64,000 bases of DNA from Domibacillus aminovorans (GTDB taxonomy: Bacteria; Bacillota; Bacilli; Bacillales; Domibacillaceae), in contig NZ_LQWY01000067.1 of the NCBI RefSeq assembly GCF_001643235.1, positions 289,458 to 353,457 on the forward strand, read 5' to 3'. Shown in pieces: positions 1 to 6,758 of the stretch. The notes beneath the pieces are model-generated. The model was not told where the DNA came from. It saw only the letters and a program-made list of their open reading frames with translations, and made no database searches. Both the position numbers and the translations under genes were made by a program. Every line of letters starts with the position of its first letter. Within the stretch, counting starts at the first letter, position 1.

Positions 1-1
1 T

Positions 2-784
2 TTCGGCTTGTTAATTTCAGGTTTTGTCTCGTATCAGAGCAAGTTGGACAAGATTGAACGTGAAGCGTGGGCCAGTCAAGACTTAAAACAGGCTCAACAG
101 GAACAAGAAAGCGTTTTATTAGAGGAATTGGATCCTCGTACACATCCTAAGCAATCGGTATTGGATTTTTTACGTTATCAATCTTTAGTAAACGATGAAG
201 TGACGATCTCATTGCTTGGAGGCGATAGTATAGCGGGTGTTGAAGAATCGTTATTACAAAACAAGCTGCAATCATTTGATCCAGTATTTAAAACGGTTAC
301 GGTTCACAATTATGGCTTTGAAAGATATTCCACTTCCGATTTAGTAAAAGCGGACAAGCATTTAATCGTCGTCAATGATCAGCCAGACTTGGTCCTATTT
401 GAAACGTCGCTCATCGCTAATCAAAAAGAAGAAGTGTACTATGATCAAACGGACGCAGATATTCAAACGATTATGTCTGATATGACAAGCAAACTTCCGA
501 ATACTCGTTTTCTGATTATCTCACCGAATCCAACAGCGGATGACGATAGGGGCGAGAATAATCCGATGGGCTATACACGTCAAGGATATTTAGATCATAC
601 GAAGGCCTTTATAGCAGACTCTAAATGGGAATACTTCGATGTGAATGCGGGCATGAAAATGAAATTAGAGGAAGAACATCGAAGTGTAGCAGACATTTTG
701 GCTGATGATATTCATTTGAATGAAGAAGGATACGCGATGTGGAGTGACGTTCTGTTTGATTATTTTGGGCGTGCTCATCCATAA
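2..784 (+). CDS. SGNH/GDSL-family hydrolase, 5' end outside window
   Basis: The frame is already open at the first bases of the window, so the N-terminus is missing. What remains starts with a hydrophobic stretch (FGLLISGFVSYQ) that is probably the end of a membrane anchor or signal peptide, followed by a charged linker. SGNH esterase/acetylhydrolase hallmarks are present: a block-I GDS motif (LLGGDSIAG, about residue 72 counted from base 8) and a C-terminal D-x-x-H motif (DDIHLNEEGY, about residue 235). The nucleophile would be the serine of GDS. The substrate is unknown; relatives act on acetyl esters of cell-wall or exopolysaccharide polymers. A strong terminator follows directly, so this is the last gene of its transcript. 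The fold assignment is fairly firm and the role is open. Confidence 0.8.
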   Translation, partial: FGLLISGFVSYQSKLDKIEREAWASQDLKQAQQEQESVLLEELDPRTHPKQSVLDFLRYQSLVNDEVTISLLGGDSIAGVEESLLQNKLQSFDPVFKTVTVHNYGFERYSTSDLVKADKHLIVVNDQPDLVLFETSLIANQKEEVYYDQTDADIQTIMSDMTSKLPNTRFLIISPNPTADDDRGENNPMGYTRQGYLDHTKAFIADSKWEYFDVNAGMKMKLEEEHRSVADILADDIHLNEEGYAMWSDVLFDYFGRAHP

Positions 785-792
785 TAGGTAAG

Positions 793-831
793 AATGACAA
801 ATAGCCCCGATGCTATTTGTCATTTTTTTTT
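793..831 (+). terminator. Rho-independent terminator of the SGNH hydrolase
   Basis: A perfect 12-bp stem (ATGACAAATAGC paired with GCTATTTGTCAT) with a 6-nt loop is followed by an uninterrupted run of T. Confidence 0.9.
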
Positions 832-872
832 ATGCAAAAAAGAGTAACTATATTAAATAAAGGGTATAGAAT

Positions 873-886
873 TGAAAGCGTTTTCA
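873..886 (+). promoter_or_regulatory. CcpA catabolite-responsive element (cre), copy 1
   Basis: TGAAAGCGTTTTCA matches the cre consensus TGWAARCGYTWWCA at every position and lies about 37 bp before the start codon of the small protein at 923. A position downstream of a promoter would fit repression by CcpA. The promoter itself is not clear (a GGGTATAGA box precedes it). Confidence 0.75.
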
Positions 887-922
887 AATAGTATCTAAAC
901 GGATTAAGAAAGGGTGATGGCT

Positions 923-1153
923 ATGAATGAAACAAAACAAATGGAGATGTCTATCGATAAACCGTATGAAGAGAACGAGAGAAAAAATGGTTTAAAGGCA
1001 GTGACGTTTATTCAAAAAATGATCATTACATGGCACAAACATCATTATTTAAAGTATCAATACTTAGAAGAAGGGTGTATTAATAAAGAAGTTAGAAAGG
1101 AACTTGAAGGAAAGAAAGTCTATCATTATGAAAAATACGTTAAAATCTTATAG
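923..1153 (+). CDS. Small basic protein of a three-copy family, copy 1
   Basis: A 76-residue protein of unknown function. The ATG at 923 is preferred over the GTG/ATG at 914/917 because the AAAGGG ribosome binding site then has 8-nt spacing, as in copy 2. It is related to the proteins at 2667 and 4740. All three share a block FIQK...WHK..(H/Q)Y.KY.YLE.GC.N followed by L...K.(Y/I)HYKK, with a single conserved Cys and conserved Trp-His-Lys. There is no signal peptide or membrane segment; it is small, basic and probably helical. A perfect cre site upstream implies carbon catabolite control. A hairpin terminator follows, so it is a monocistronic unit. No known family is recognised. Confidence 0.75.
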   Translation: MNETKQMEMSIDKPYEENERKNGLKAVTFIQKMIITWHKHHYLKYQYLEEGCINKEVRKELEGKKVYHYEKYVKIL

Positions 1154-1166
1154 CCAAACAGCAAAT

Positions 1167-1190
1167 AGCCCCGGCGTACCGGGGCTTTCA
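1167..1190. terminator. Terminator hairpin between convergent genes
   Basis: An AGCCCCGG/CCGGGGCT stem with a 4-nt loop lies between the small protein and the convergent CoiA-like gene. The U-tract is short on the plus strand (TTT), so it may serve both directions. Confidence 0.6.
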
Positions 1191-1195
1191 ACCAT

Positions 1196-1714
1196 TTAAT
1201 CGTTTCGCTTTTCGAGCATTCGTGCTTCCACTTTTTTATAGACGATAAGTCCGTTCAGGAAATAGGCGTCTTCAAGATTACATTCTTGCTGGAATGGATC
1301 GTGAAAGTCGTATAGATGGGAAAGTGCCCGTCCATGTTTATAGAGCCATATTTCGCGCGAATTGAATGCGATGTCAATAATGAAGCGGTGAGTCCGTTTC
1401 TCCAAGTAATAACAAAAGCCGGTTTCGTTGAAAATGGCTTTCGGAATGTGATTTCGGATTCGCGCACCCAATGCGTATTTAGATTTTGAATAATGAACGT
1501 ATTCGTCCGCATCTAGTATCCAGATCGGGTGTACGCCGGCCAGTACATATTGATCTTGGTGCTCGTACCATGTTTTAAGCGGCATTTTCTCTTCTAGATA
1601 GATGAAGACCGAGATGGTTCCATTCGGATGCAGGACGCGAAAATCGCGTCCTATTTGTAATTGTGCGTTCGGAAACTGTTTCTTGAGCCAGCTAAATAAA
1701 GCATGCTTGCTCAT
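1196..1714 (-). CDS. CoiA-like (competence nuclease-like) protein
   Basis: A 172-residue protein whose start overlaps the stop of the upstream sigma-factor gene by 4 bp, implying translational coupling. The N-terminal half (DFRVLHPNGTISVFIYLE, then W-YEHQDQYVLAGVHPIWILD) resembles the core of CoiA-type nuclease domains, in which a strand carrying acidic residues precedes a Y...WIL segment. The usual E-x-Q catalytic motif is not obvious, so nuclease activity is doubtful. CoiA proteins act in competence after DNA uptake. Pairing with a sigma factor suggests a regulated accessory function, but the family call rests on a short motif and could be wrong. Confidence 0.45.
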   Translation of the reverse strand: MSKHALFSWLKKQFPNAQLQIGRDFRVLHPNGTISVFIYLEEKMPLKTWYEHQDQYVLAGVHPIWILDADEYVHYSKSKYALGARIRNHIPKAIFNETGFCYYLEKRTHRFIIDIAFNSREIWLYKHGRALSHLYDFHDPFQQECNLEDAYFLNGLIVYKKVEARMLEKRND

Positions 1715-2193
1715 TCGGTGTCGCCGAATTGTTCTTGTAGTTGTTTAATAGCTGCCATTTGCCACTTTCGGACGGCGGCGGGTGTGACGTTTTCACGCCG
1801 TGCGATGTCTGGGTTTGTGAGTCCTTCGATAATGGATAAGTCAAACCAACGTTTTGCTCGCCCGCTTAAATGATCACCGTGCGCTTTTGTCATGGCAATC
1901 GTGTCAGGGGTCGGGGCAGGGTCAATACCTTCAAATAGAACGGGTTCGCCGGTCAGGACGGTTTCGTCACTGAAGGCTGCATCTTTCGTCAGGGCGTTCA
2001 GGATGCGCCCTTGAATGTACGAGTAAGCGTAAGGTGGAAAGGCACCTTTTGCGCTGTCGAACTTTGTGTGTGCTTCCCATAGGGCGATCAAGCCTATTTG
2101 ATGATAGTCTTCTTTGTTTTTGTAAATGTGCAGTTTGTTCATGATGCGGTGGATCATCGGCGTGTACTGCGTTGCTAGTTGGTCAAATTGCAT
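1711..2193 (-). CDS. Sigma-70 family (ECF/ComX-like) sigma factor
   Basis: A 160-residue sigma factor. The region-2-like segment is clear (MIHRIMNKLHIY, then DYHQIGLIALWEAHTKFD and a YAYSYIQGRILNAL helix that corresponds to the -10 recognition region). The C-terminal part (GLTNPDIARRENVTPAAVRKW) is a region-4-type helix-turn-helix. It is shorter than housekeeping sigma factors and resembles the small alternative sigma factors of Bacillales. It forms an operon with the overlapping CoiA-like gene. No anti-sigma factor is adjacent. The linker (Pro/Asp-rich, about residues 80-105) is unlike region 3 of larger sigma factors. The target promoters are unknown. Confidence 0.75.
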   Translation of the reverse strand: MQFDQLATQYTPMIHRIMNKLHIYKNKEDYHQIGLIALWEAHTKFDSAKGAFPPYAYSYIQGRILNALTKDAAFSDETVLTGEPVLFEGIDPAPTPDTIAMTKAHGDHLSGRAKRWFDLSIIEGLTNPDIARRENVTPAAVRKWQMAAIKQLQEQFGDTE

Positions 2194-2339
2194 GATTACA
2201 TTCCAATCTGACTAGCGCGCCAGGCGGTATATTACCCGGGTTACATTGAATATATAGGTTAATAGACTTGTGTGTAAATACCTTGTAATTATGGTTTAAT
2301 TACCTAATTTAATAGGAAAAAAGTTTATTTGGATTATAA

Positions 2340-2368
2340 TTGGAAGCGAAAGCGGAGGTTGGTATAAT
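2340..2368 (+). promoter_or_regulatory. Sigma-A-type promoter with no clear gene behind it
   Basis: TTGGAA, a 17-bp spacer and TATAAT. It points toward the small-protein gene at 2667, but nearly 300 bp of sequence lies between. The stretch 2194-2660 has no convincing gene; it holds this promoter, a second promoter at 2559, two cre-like sites, and a 39-codon open frame (2461-2580) without a ribosome binding site. Confidence 0.5.
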
Positions 2369-2395
2369 AGTAGAGGTCAGTTTGTATTTGGGTGT

Positions 2396-2410
2396 TTGGA
2401 AGCGGTTTCT
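2396..2410 (+). promoter_or_regulatory. Candidate cre site
   Basis: TTGGAAGCGGTTTCT fits the relaxed cre consensus WTGNAANCGNWNNCW. It lies about 25 bp downstream of the TATAAT of the promoter at 2340-2368, a usual place for CcpA road-block repression. Confidence 0.4.
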
Positions 2411-2558
2411 TTTGGTGTAGAGAAGGTTTTATAGATGATTGTTAATGTATTGTAAAATTTATGGATGGACGACAGTTAGCGAGATTAGTAGCAAAAAATA
2501 GTGCTGATAGCGATATTGTGAAGTCGGGTAGATTTTTTTACGCGTTTGGAATAAACTA

Positions 2559-2587
2559 TGACATAAGCTCTCTTGTATAGTATAAAA
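2559..2587 (+). promoter_or_regulatory. Promoter of small-protein copy 2
   Basis: ATGACA, a 17-bp spacer and TATAAA place a start site near 2594, so the perfect cre at 2618 falls about 25 bp into the transcript. Boundaries are approximate by a base or two. Confidence 0.5.
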
Positions 2588-2617
2588 GGATGGATTTACT
2601 GAATAAGGGCATATTTT

Positions 2618-2631
2618 TGAAAGCGTTTTCA
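2618..2631 (+). promoter_or_regulatory. CcpA cre site, copy 2
   Basis: TGAAAGCGTTTTCA is identical over 14 bases to the cre before copy 1, at a similar distance from the start codon, and downstream of a plausible promoter. The flanking bases (AAGGGYATA before, TATCTAAA after) are also similar, indicating that gene and control region were duplicated together. Confidence 0.75.
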
Positions 2632-2666
2632 TATATTATCTAAAATGCTATGAAAGGGTGATGGCA

Positions 2667-2891
2667 ATGAATGATACGAAACAAATGGTGATGTCTATTA
2701 ATCAACCGTATGAAGAGGGAGAAAATGATTTAAAGACAGTAACGTTTATTCAAAAATGTAGCATTGCATGGCACAAATATCACTATCTCAAGTATCAATA
2801 TTTAGAAGAAGGTTGTATTAATAAAAAAATTAAAAAAGAACTTGAAGAAAAGAAGATCCATCATTATAAAAAATACACGGACATTTCATAG
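2667..2891 (+). CDS. Small basic protein of a three-copy family, copy 2
   Basis: A 74-residue paralogue of the protein at 923. The two are very similar from the N-terminus (AMN-TKQM-MSI--PYEE) to the C-terminal HHYKKY block. Start ATG 2667 follows GAAAGGG with an 8-nt gap. It keeps the FIQK, AWHKYHYLKYQYLEEGCINK and basic C-terminal segments. There is no signal peptide or transmembrane segment. A promoter, perfect cre and downstream hairpin make it a monocistronic, glucose-repressible unit. Function is unknown. Confidence 0.75.
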   Translation: MNDTKQMVMSINQPYEEGENDLKTVTFIQKCSIAWHKYHYLKYQYLEEGCINKKIKKELEEKKIHHYKKYTDIS

Positions 2892-2905
2892 CGAAACGAT
2901 CGATA

Positions 2906-2934
2906 AACCTCCTGGCGTGCCAGGGGGTTTTAAT
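2906..2934 (+). terminator. Terminator of small-protein copy 2
   Basis: A 10-bp stem AACCTCCTGG/CCAGGGGGTT (one G-T pair) with a 4-nt loop, followed by TTTT. Confidence 0.8.
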
Positions 2935-2994
2935 CGATCCATTTTCTCGTGCGCTTAAGTAATTACGATGTTTTTTTGTTGATTTTTATGCTAG

Positions 2995-3156
2995 TTTAAT
3001 AAAAACGTTGTTGGCGGCGTATTCGGTATGGAAGTCGTACAGGAAGTCATTATTGAAGGTCATAATGCAATGTCAGATCAAGCTGAAGCCATTATTACGG
3101 AAGGTTTAGCAAAAGTGGAAGCAGCAGCAAAAAGTTTATCAGCCGTAACGGCTTAA
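2995..3156 (+). pseudogene. C-terminal remnant of an unidentified gene
   Basis: An open stretch of 53 codons begins right after an in-frame TAG and ends at TAA 3156. It reads as real protein (VVGGVFGMEVVQEVI, then an Ala/Glu-rich helix ending AAKSLSAVTA). The first internal ATG (3028) has no ribosome binding site. It is best explained as the tail of a gene whose front was deleted. The parent family is not recognised. The rest of 2935-3335 holds only the terminator below. Confidence 0.4.
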
Positions 3157-3194
3157 TGATTATTAAATAATAGCCCTCTTTCAGGTCTGTTCGA

Positions 3195-3235
3195 AATGCA
3201 GTAAAATCTGAATGTTAGATTTTACTGCATTTTTG
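3195..3235 (+). terminator. Strong terminator behind the gene remnant
   Basis: A perfect 15-bp stem (AATGCAGTAAAATCT with AGATTTTACTGCATT) with a 7-nt loop and TTTT. It is a functional-looking terminator that has outlived its gene. Confidence 0.85.
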
Positions 3236-3335
3236 TATTAATCTGTTTTAAAATTAAAATGATGATCGGTATGCTTAGGTGATAAATGATAATAAAGTTG
3301 TTTAAAAATTGATGAACAAATGGCGATAGAGTCAG

Positions 3336-4190
3336 TTATTCTCTTTGATAATCTTTCGGTAAAGAAAATCCCCTTCCTACAATATCCGAAGCGTTTAAAA
3401 AGATAACGAAAGAATCGGTGTCATGCCTCTGTATTAACTCTTTTAGATAAACAGCTTCTGATTGTTCGACCACGCTAAACAGCAATGCTTTTCTTTGATT
3501 CGAAAATCCTCCTTCCGACCACACTCTGGTAAAACCTCTATTGATCTCGTTCCGGATCAGATTTGTTACTTGTTGCTCATTTTCCGTAATAATTAATACA
3601 AGCTTAGAAGAGGAAGAACGAAGTTGTACTACATCTATGACTTTACTTCCGATAAAAATTGAAATCATTGCATAAAGAGCGAGCTCTAAGTCAAAGGCAA
3701 TCATCGCAAAAATCACAACACAGCCATCAATCATTAGCTGTGCAAAACCACTTGATAATCCTGTGTATTTTTTAATGAGCTGACCGATAATAGTCGTACC
3801 GCCGGTGGAACCGTTCCCTCGAAAGACCAAGCCAAGACCTGTACCCAAGAGTATTCCCCCGTATATCGAGGAAAGCATAGGATCTTTTACTGCAAAAGGT
3901 AAGTAAGAGGTTATCCAAACAAATAAAGGAAGTGACGTAGTTCCCACAAACGTTTTAACACCAAAATCTTTTCCTAAAAGGAAATATCCAAGAAAAAAGA
4001 TAGGAATATTAATACTCCATTGAACCAAAGCAGGCGTCCATCCATACAGACTATAAAGAATCGTGCTTATTCCGGAGACCCCTCCTGCTGCTAAAAGAGC
4101 TGGTAATAAAAAGAGATTAAACGACAGTCCGACAAAAAAAGTGCCAAGTACAATTAAACTATAAGATCGTAATTCTTTTTTTGTGTTCAT
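3336..4190 (-). CDS. YitT-family membrane protein
   Basis: A 284-residue protein with about five hydrophobic helices in the first 200 residues (for example SLIVLGTFFVGLSFNLFLL, then helices around 50-75, 80-115 and 140-185). It carries the YitT signature GNGSTGGTTIIGQLI. A soluble C-terminal DUF2179-type domain (about residues 205-284; VVEQSEAVYLKELIQ, FVIFLNASDIVGRGF) completes the usual architecture. Length and domain order match Bacillus YitT paralogues, which are inner-membrane proteins of unsettled function. It is monocistronic. The 400 bp upstream (4191-4590) are AT-rich with no further gene seen. Confidence 0.85.
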   Translation of the reverse strand: MNTKKELRSYSLIVLGTFFVGLSFNLFLLPALLAAGGVSGISTILYSLYGWTPALVQWSINIPIFFLGYFLLGKDFGVKTFVGTTSLPLFVWITSYLPFAVKDPMLSSIYGGILLGTGLGLVFRGNGSTGGTTIIGQLIKKYTGLSSGFAQLMIDGCVVIFAMIAFDLELALYAMISIFIGSKVIDVVQLRSSSSKLVLIITENEQQVTNLIRNEINRGFTRVWSEGGFSNQRKALLFSVVEQSEAVYLKELIQRHDTDSFVIFLNASDIVGRGFSLPKDYQRE

Positions 4191-4613
4191 ATATATGTCC
4201 TTTCTATGTAATACAACAAAAAATGGTATACTTTCATATTTTCTTTTAATGACAAATACTAACGCTAAATATACAGTATCGTCAATTAATTTTTAAACAT
4301 TTTTTAAATTTATTGAATTAAAATATTTAGTTCGTCATTCGAAAATTGAACGACATAATGATTTTTAAACAACTTTACTGTAACTAGACATTAGTAGTTT
4401 CTTCATATCCTTTTCTGCAAATTATTCCATTCTAACCGACCATGCCGTTGTGAAACTTCCTTCAATGAATTGTAAAATTTTTCTATTATAACAGGAAATA
4501 GGTAAATTAGAGTGGTGTATGTAGGTCATATTCATTCCTTTTTTTAGAAAATTAAGAAATGTTGTTTCATTTTCGGTACTTATGTCGTATTATAGAAGAT
4601 ATAATACAAATTG

Positions 4614-4698
4614 TACGAACGGGCAAAATCATTGAAAAGTGATGACGCAAAACTAGAGGGGCTAAGGTCTTAAAGACTATGTCAGCCAGTTACCGAAT
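4614..4698 (+). promoter_or_regulatory. Cyclic-di-GMP-I (GEMM-I) riboswitch
   Basis: The aptamer core is readable. It has CGGGCAAA, then a 6-bp stem ATCATT/AGTGAT capped by a GAAA tetraloop, then GACGCAAAAC. The second helix runs from GAGGGGCTAAGG to a closing GCCAGTTACCGA, the typical Firmicutes GEMM-I 3' end. A TATAAT at 4600-4605 puts the transcript start just upstream. Downstream, a small hairpin TACGG-GACCT-CCGTA (4698-4712) contains ACCTCC, which could pair with the GAGGGGG ribosome binding site at 4725. There is no U-run, so control is more likely at translation. The effect of ligand (ON or OFF) cannot be told. Confidence 0.9.
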
Positions 4699-4739
4699 AC
4701 GGGACCTCCGTACGGTTTAGTAAAGAGGGGGAGTAAAAA

Positions 4740-4931
4740 GTGATTATAGCAAACGCAAGAGGAAATGAGTCGAAAAGAGTCAGTTTTATTCAAAAACTGC
4801 TTGTTAAATGGCATAAAGATCAATATGTAAAGTATCGCTATCTAGAAGCAGGCTGTATGAATGAAGAAGTCAAAACGGGCCTAAGAACGAGAAAAATGTA
4901 TCATTACAAAAAATCTAAGAACATGTTATAA
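4740..4931 (+). CDS. Small basic protein of a three-copy family, copy 3, under a c-di-GMP riboswitch
   Basis: A 63-residue paralogue of the proteins at 923 and 2667. GTG start 4740 follows GAGGGGGAG with good spacing. It keeps VSFIQKLLVKWHKDQYVKYRYLEAGCMNEEVK and the MYHYKK tail but lacks the first 15 or so residues of the other copies, so the conserved functional core is the FIQK-to-HYKK part. It is more basic than its paralogues. Its control is entirely different: a c-di-GMP-I riboswitch occupies the leader and no cre is seen. A role linked to the sessile/motile switch is an inference from the leader only. Confidence 0.75.
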   Translation: MIIANARGNESKRVSFIQKLLVKWHKDQYVKYRYLEAGCMNEEVKTGLRTRKMYHYKKSKNML

Positions 4932-4959
4932 AGTGCTTCTTCAGGAAGTGCTTTTTTTT
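4931..4959 (+). terminator. Terminator of small-protein copy 3
   Basis: Stem AAGTGCTTC/GAAGTGCTT (two G-T pairs) followed by eight T. Confidence 0.8.
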
Positions 4960-4995
4960 ATTGTCATTGAAAAAGTGGAGATCGTCCAAATAAAG

Positions 4996-5029
4996 CAAAG
5001 AACGCTGGCTGCGCGCCGGCGTTCTTTTA
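4996..5029 (-). terminator. Terminator of the YqcI/YcgG gene
   Basis: AAAGAACGC/GCGTTCTTT stem with a GC-rich loop. Read on the minus strand it lies right at the stop codon of the gene at 5027. Confidence 0.65.
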
Positions 5030-5761
5030 CGTTTCTTCTTTATGGTGAAACGGGCATTTTCCTTTGATCGGTTCGATGTCGTCGCCGATGAAAAATTGCT
5101 TCCACTCGTTATGGTCTGGGTCGCCGAAGTGGCTAATGTCCGGATGCTTTGGGAGTTGATCCCATTTCTCAACGCGTTCCCGTACTTTTTCACGGGACAT
5201 GATGCCGCCTTTTTCTGTTCCCTTCAGCCCTTCGAAAATTTTGCGGGGCTGAAATCCGAGTACCATGGAATTGCCGAGATGCCGGGTTTTTCGCTGCTTA
5301 TAGGCCGGTGCATTGCCGAAGACGAAGATCGGTTCGCCGTTAAAATGAAAGTCCCACAAAAAATGTTCAGGGTTTTTCGGGCTTTCTGTTGGCCACTCTT
5401 TGTCATCTTGTTCATGCACGTATTGGAGGATGTCCCAAAATTGCGTTCTGTATTGTTCGAGTGATCCTTCGCGTTCAAAAGGTTCGACGAAAACGAAGAG
5501 GCCGTGCCTGATAAAAGGGGGTTTTTGAAAAAGGGCTAGAAAGTTCTCCAGTGCATGAGGCAAATTAGACCAGTCTTTTTGTGTAATGTACGCATAGCGC
5601 AGTTCTCCTTTACGTTCCCCATTCATGCCGAAATAACAGGGGAATGTCGGATCGGTCACAGTTTGATGAAACGTCTCATATTCTTGCTTAAGCCAATCAG
5701 GCAAATCTTCACGAGTGTTCATCTCTTCTTTCGTCAATAAAGCCATCTTTGTTTTCAGCAA
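5027..5761 (-). CDS. YqcI/YcgG family protein
   Basis: A 244-residue cytosolic protein of the YqcI/YcgG family, whose function is unknown. Family-typical segments are the FPCYFGMNGERKGELRYAYI opening block, the central FWDILQYVHEQD, the FLWDFHFNGEPIFVFGNAP block and the C-terminal CPFH. The open frame extends to an ATG at 5788, but that has no ribosome binding site. A TTG at 5761 lies 10 nt after GGAGG, and an ATG at 5746 is a further option. It is monocistronic with its own terminator. Confidence 0.8.
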   Translation of the reverse strand: MLKTKMALLTKEEMNTREDLPDWLKQEYETFHQTVTDPTFPCYFGMNGERKGELRYAYITQKDWSNLPHALENFLALFQKPPFIRHGLFVFVEPFEREGSLEQYRTQFWDILQYVHEQDDKEWPTESPKNPEHFLWDFHFNGEPIFVFGNAPAYKQRKTRHLGNSMVLGFQPRKIFEGLKGTEKGGIMSREKVRERVEKWDQLPKHPDISHFGDPDHNEWKQFFIGDDIEPIKGKCPFHHKEET

Positions 5762-5905
5762 TCCATTCTCGCCTCCAGTACATTCCAATCATATCATAAC
5801 TACATGCAGTACATTACCCATTCGGAAGTGGATTGAAACCGAATTATCCGTATAAAACAAAATAAGTGTGGGCATATTGAGGATAAAAGAAAAGGGCGAA
5901 CTATT

Positions 5906-6049
5906 ATGAAGAAAGATGAATACATTAATATGGATGAATATCATGAGGATGGCCATTTCTTTATAGGATTAACGTGGGCAACAGTGTTAAGCGTTCCATT
6001 GTGGATTTCATTTTTTGGATGGATCAAATTAGTGGGCCACTTTTTGTAA
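5906..6049 (+). CDS. Small single-pass membrane protein
   Basis: A 47-residue open frame starting ATG 5906 after AAAGGG with a 9-nt gap. The N-terminal half is acidic and hydrophilic (MKKDEYINMDEYHEDG). The C-terminal half is one hydrophobic helix (FFIGLTWATVLSVPLWISFF, then GWIKLVGHFL). It is followed after 48 nt by another small gene in the same direction. The family is not recognised; support comes from the ribosome binding site and the clear transmembrane pattern. Confidence 0.5.
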   Translation: MKKDEYINMDEYHEDGHFFIGLTWATVLSVPLWISFFGWIKLVGHFL

Positions 6050-6097
6050 GAGAGTAGCGGGGAGAAATGTTACTTTTTTAATTAGGAGGTACGATGA

Positions 6098-6232
6098 ATG
6101 CCACTCTATCATATGAAAGAAATTTGGACGCCATTAAAATGGATGGGGATTAAAATCTATAAGTCTTACGGTGAAGGTGAAGGATATTATATGAAATTTC
6201 GTGATCAACATAGAAAGAAAATTGGGTTTTAG
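6098..6232 (+). CDS. Small basic protein, unknown
   Basis: A 44-residue open frame. An excellent AGGAGG (6084-6089) sits 8 nt before ATG 6098; the ATG at 6094 is in another frame and stops early. The sequence is Lys/Trp/Tyr-rich (IWTPLKWMGIKIYKSYG) with a basic tail. It has no transmembrane segment. It probably shares a transcript with the small membrane protein upstream; a terminator follows at 6275. Function is unknown. Confidence 0.5.
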   Translation: MPLYHMKEIWTPLKWMGIKIYKSYGEGEGYYMKFRDQHRKKIGF

Positions 6233-6274
6233 ATAAAGAAGAAAGAGGATACGAACAATATAATCTTTACGAGA

Positions 6275-6300
6275 ACGGGCAGGCAGCTGCTCGTTTTTTT
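6275..6300 (+). terminator. Terminator of the two small genes
   Basis: ACGGGCAG/CTGCTCGT stem, 4-nt loop, then a T-run. Confidence 0.85.
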
Positions 6301-6312
6301 GTGCTCAAATGA

Positions 6313-6349
6313 TGAAAAAGGGGGAACGGCATTGTCGTATATGCCGTTC
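6313..6349 (-). terminator. Terminator of the gene at 6356-6628
   Basis: Perfect GAACGGCAT/ATGCCGTTC stem. On the minus strand it is followed by CCCCTTTTTC. Confidence 0.75.
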
Positions 6350-6355
6350 GTTTAT

Positions 6356-6628
6356 TCAACCGGTGTAAAATTGGACGTTTGAGCGCGGAAGGGCAAAGTA
6401 GATGTAGGTATAGTTTTTAAAATGAAACAGTGATTTGCGTTTTTTCTTCTGGAAGTAAACACGGTATGCGTTGCCAAGGTCTTCGAAGCCGACGTAGTGG
6501 AATTGTTGATCTACGCTGAACTCACGGGCAGCTGCTTCAACATCTGTTTCATTATGAACGTCAAAATCAGGTCGGCTGTAGTCGATGACAGACGGGTGTT
6601 CATTAATGGATTCAAGAAAAAACAGCAT
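6356..6628 (-). CDS. Hypothetical 90-residue protein
   Basis: A small cytosolic protein with a good AAAGGAGATG site before its ATG. The N-terminal half is acidic (VIDYSRPDFDVHNETDVEAAAREF); the C-terminal half is basic and aromatic (YFQKKKRKSLFHFKNYTYIYF). No motif is recognised. It is a single-gene unit flanked by its own terminator. The upstream region contains a repeated GTTACACT motif (6672-6690) that may be an operator. Confidence 0.55.
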   Translation of the reverse strand: MLFFLESINEHPSVIDYSRPDFDVHNETDVEAAAREFSVDQQFHYVGFEDLGNAYRVYFQKKKRKSLFHFKNYTYIYFALPRSNVQFYTG

Positions 6629-6708
6629 ATCTTCATCTCCTTTTTCAAATAAATCTCATTATAGAATATAGAGTGTTACACTATCGTTACACTCGGATTT
6701 TAAAGTAA

Positions 6709-6751
6709 AGAAAAAGGCCATTCCTTGACTGGTGAGCAAAGGAATAGCCTT
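6709..6751 (-). terminator. Terminator of the redox operon
   Basis: AAGGCCATTCC/GGAATAGCCTT stem with one mismatch. On the minus strand it ends in CCTTTTTCT, just after the YdhR-like gene. Confidence 0.75.
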
Positions 6752-6758
6752 GTAATCA

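Noticed and set aside
2461..2580. 39-codon frame
   Set aside because: Protein-like sequence but no ribosome binding site; not listed as a gene, mentioned as a possible remnant.
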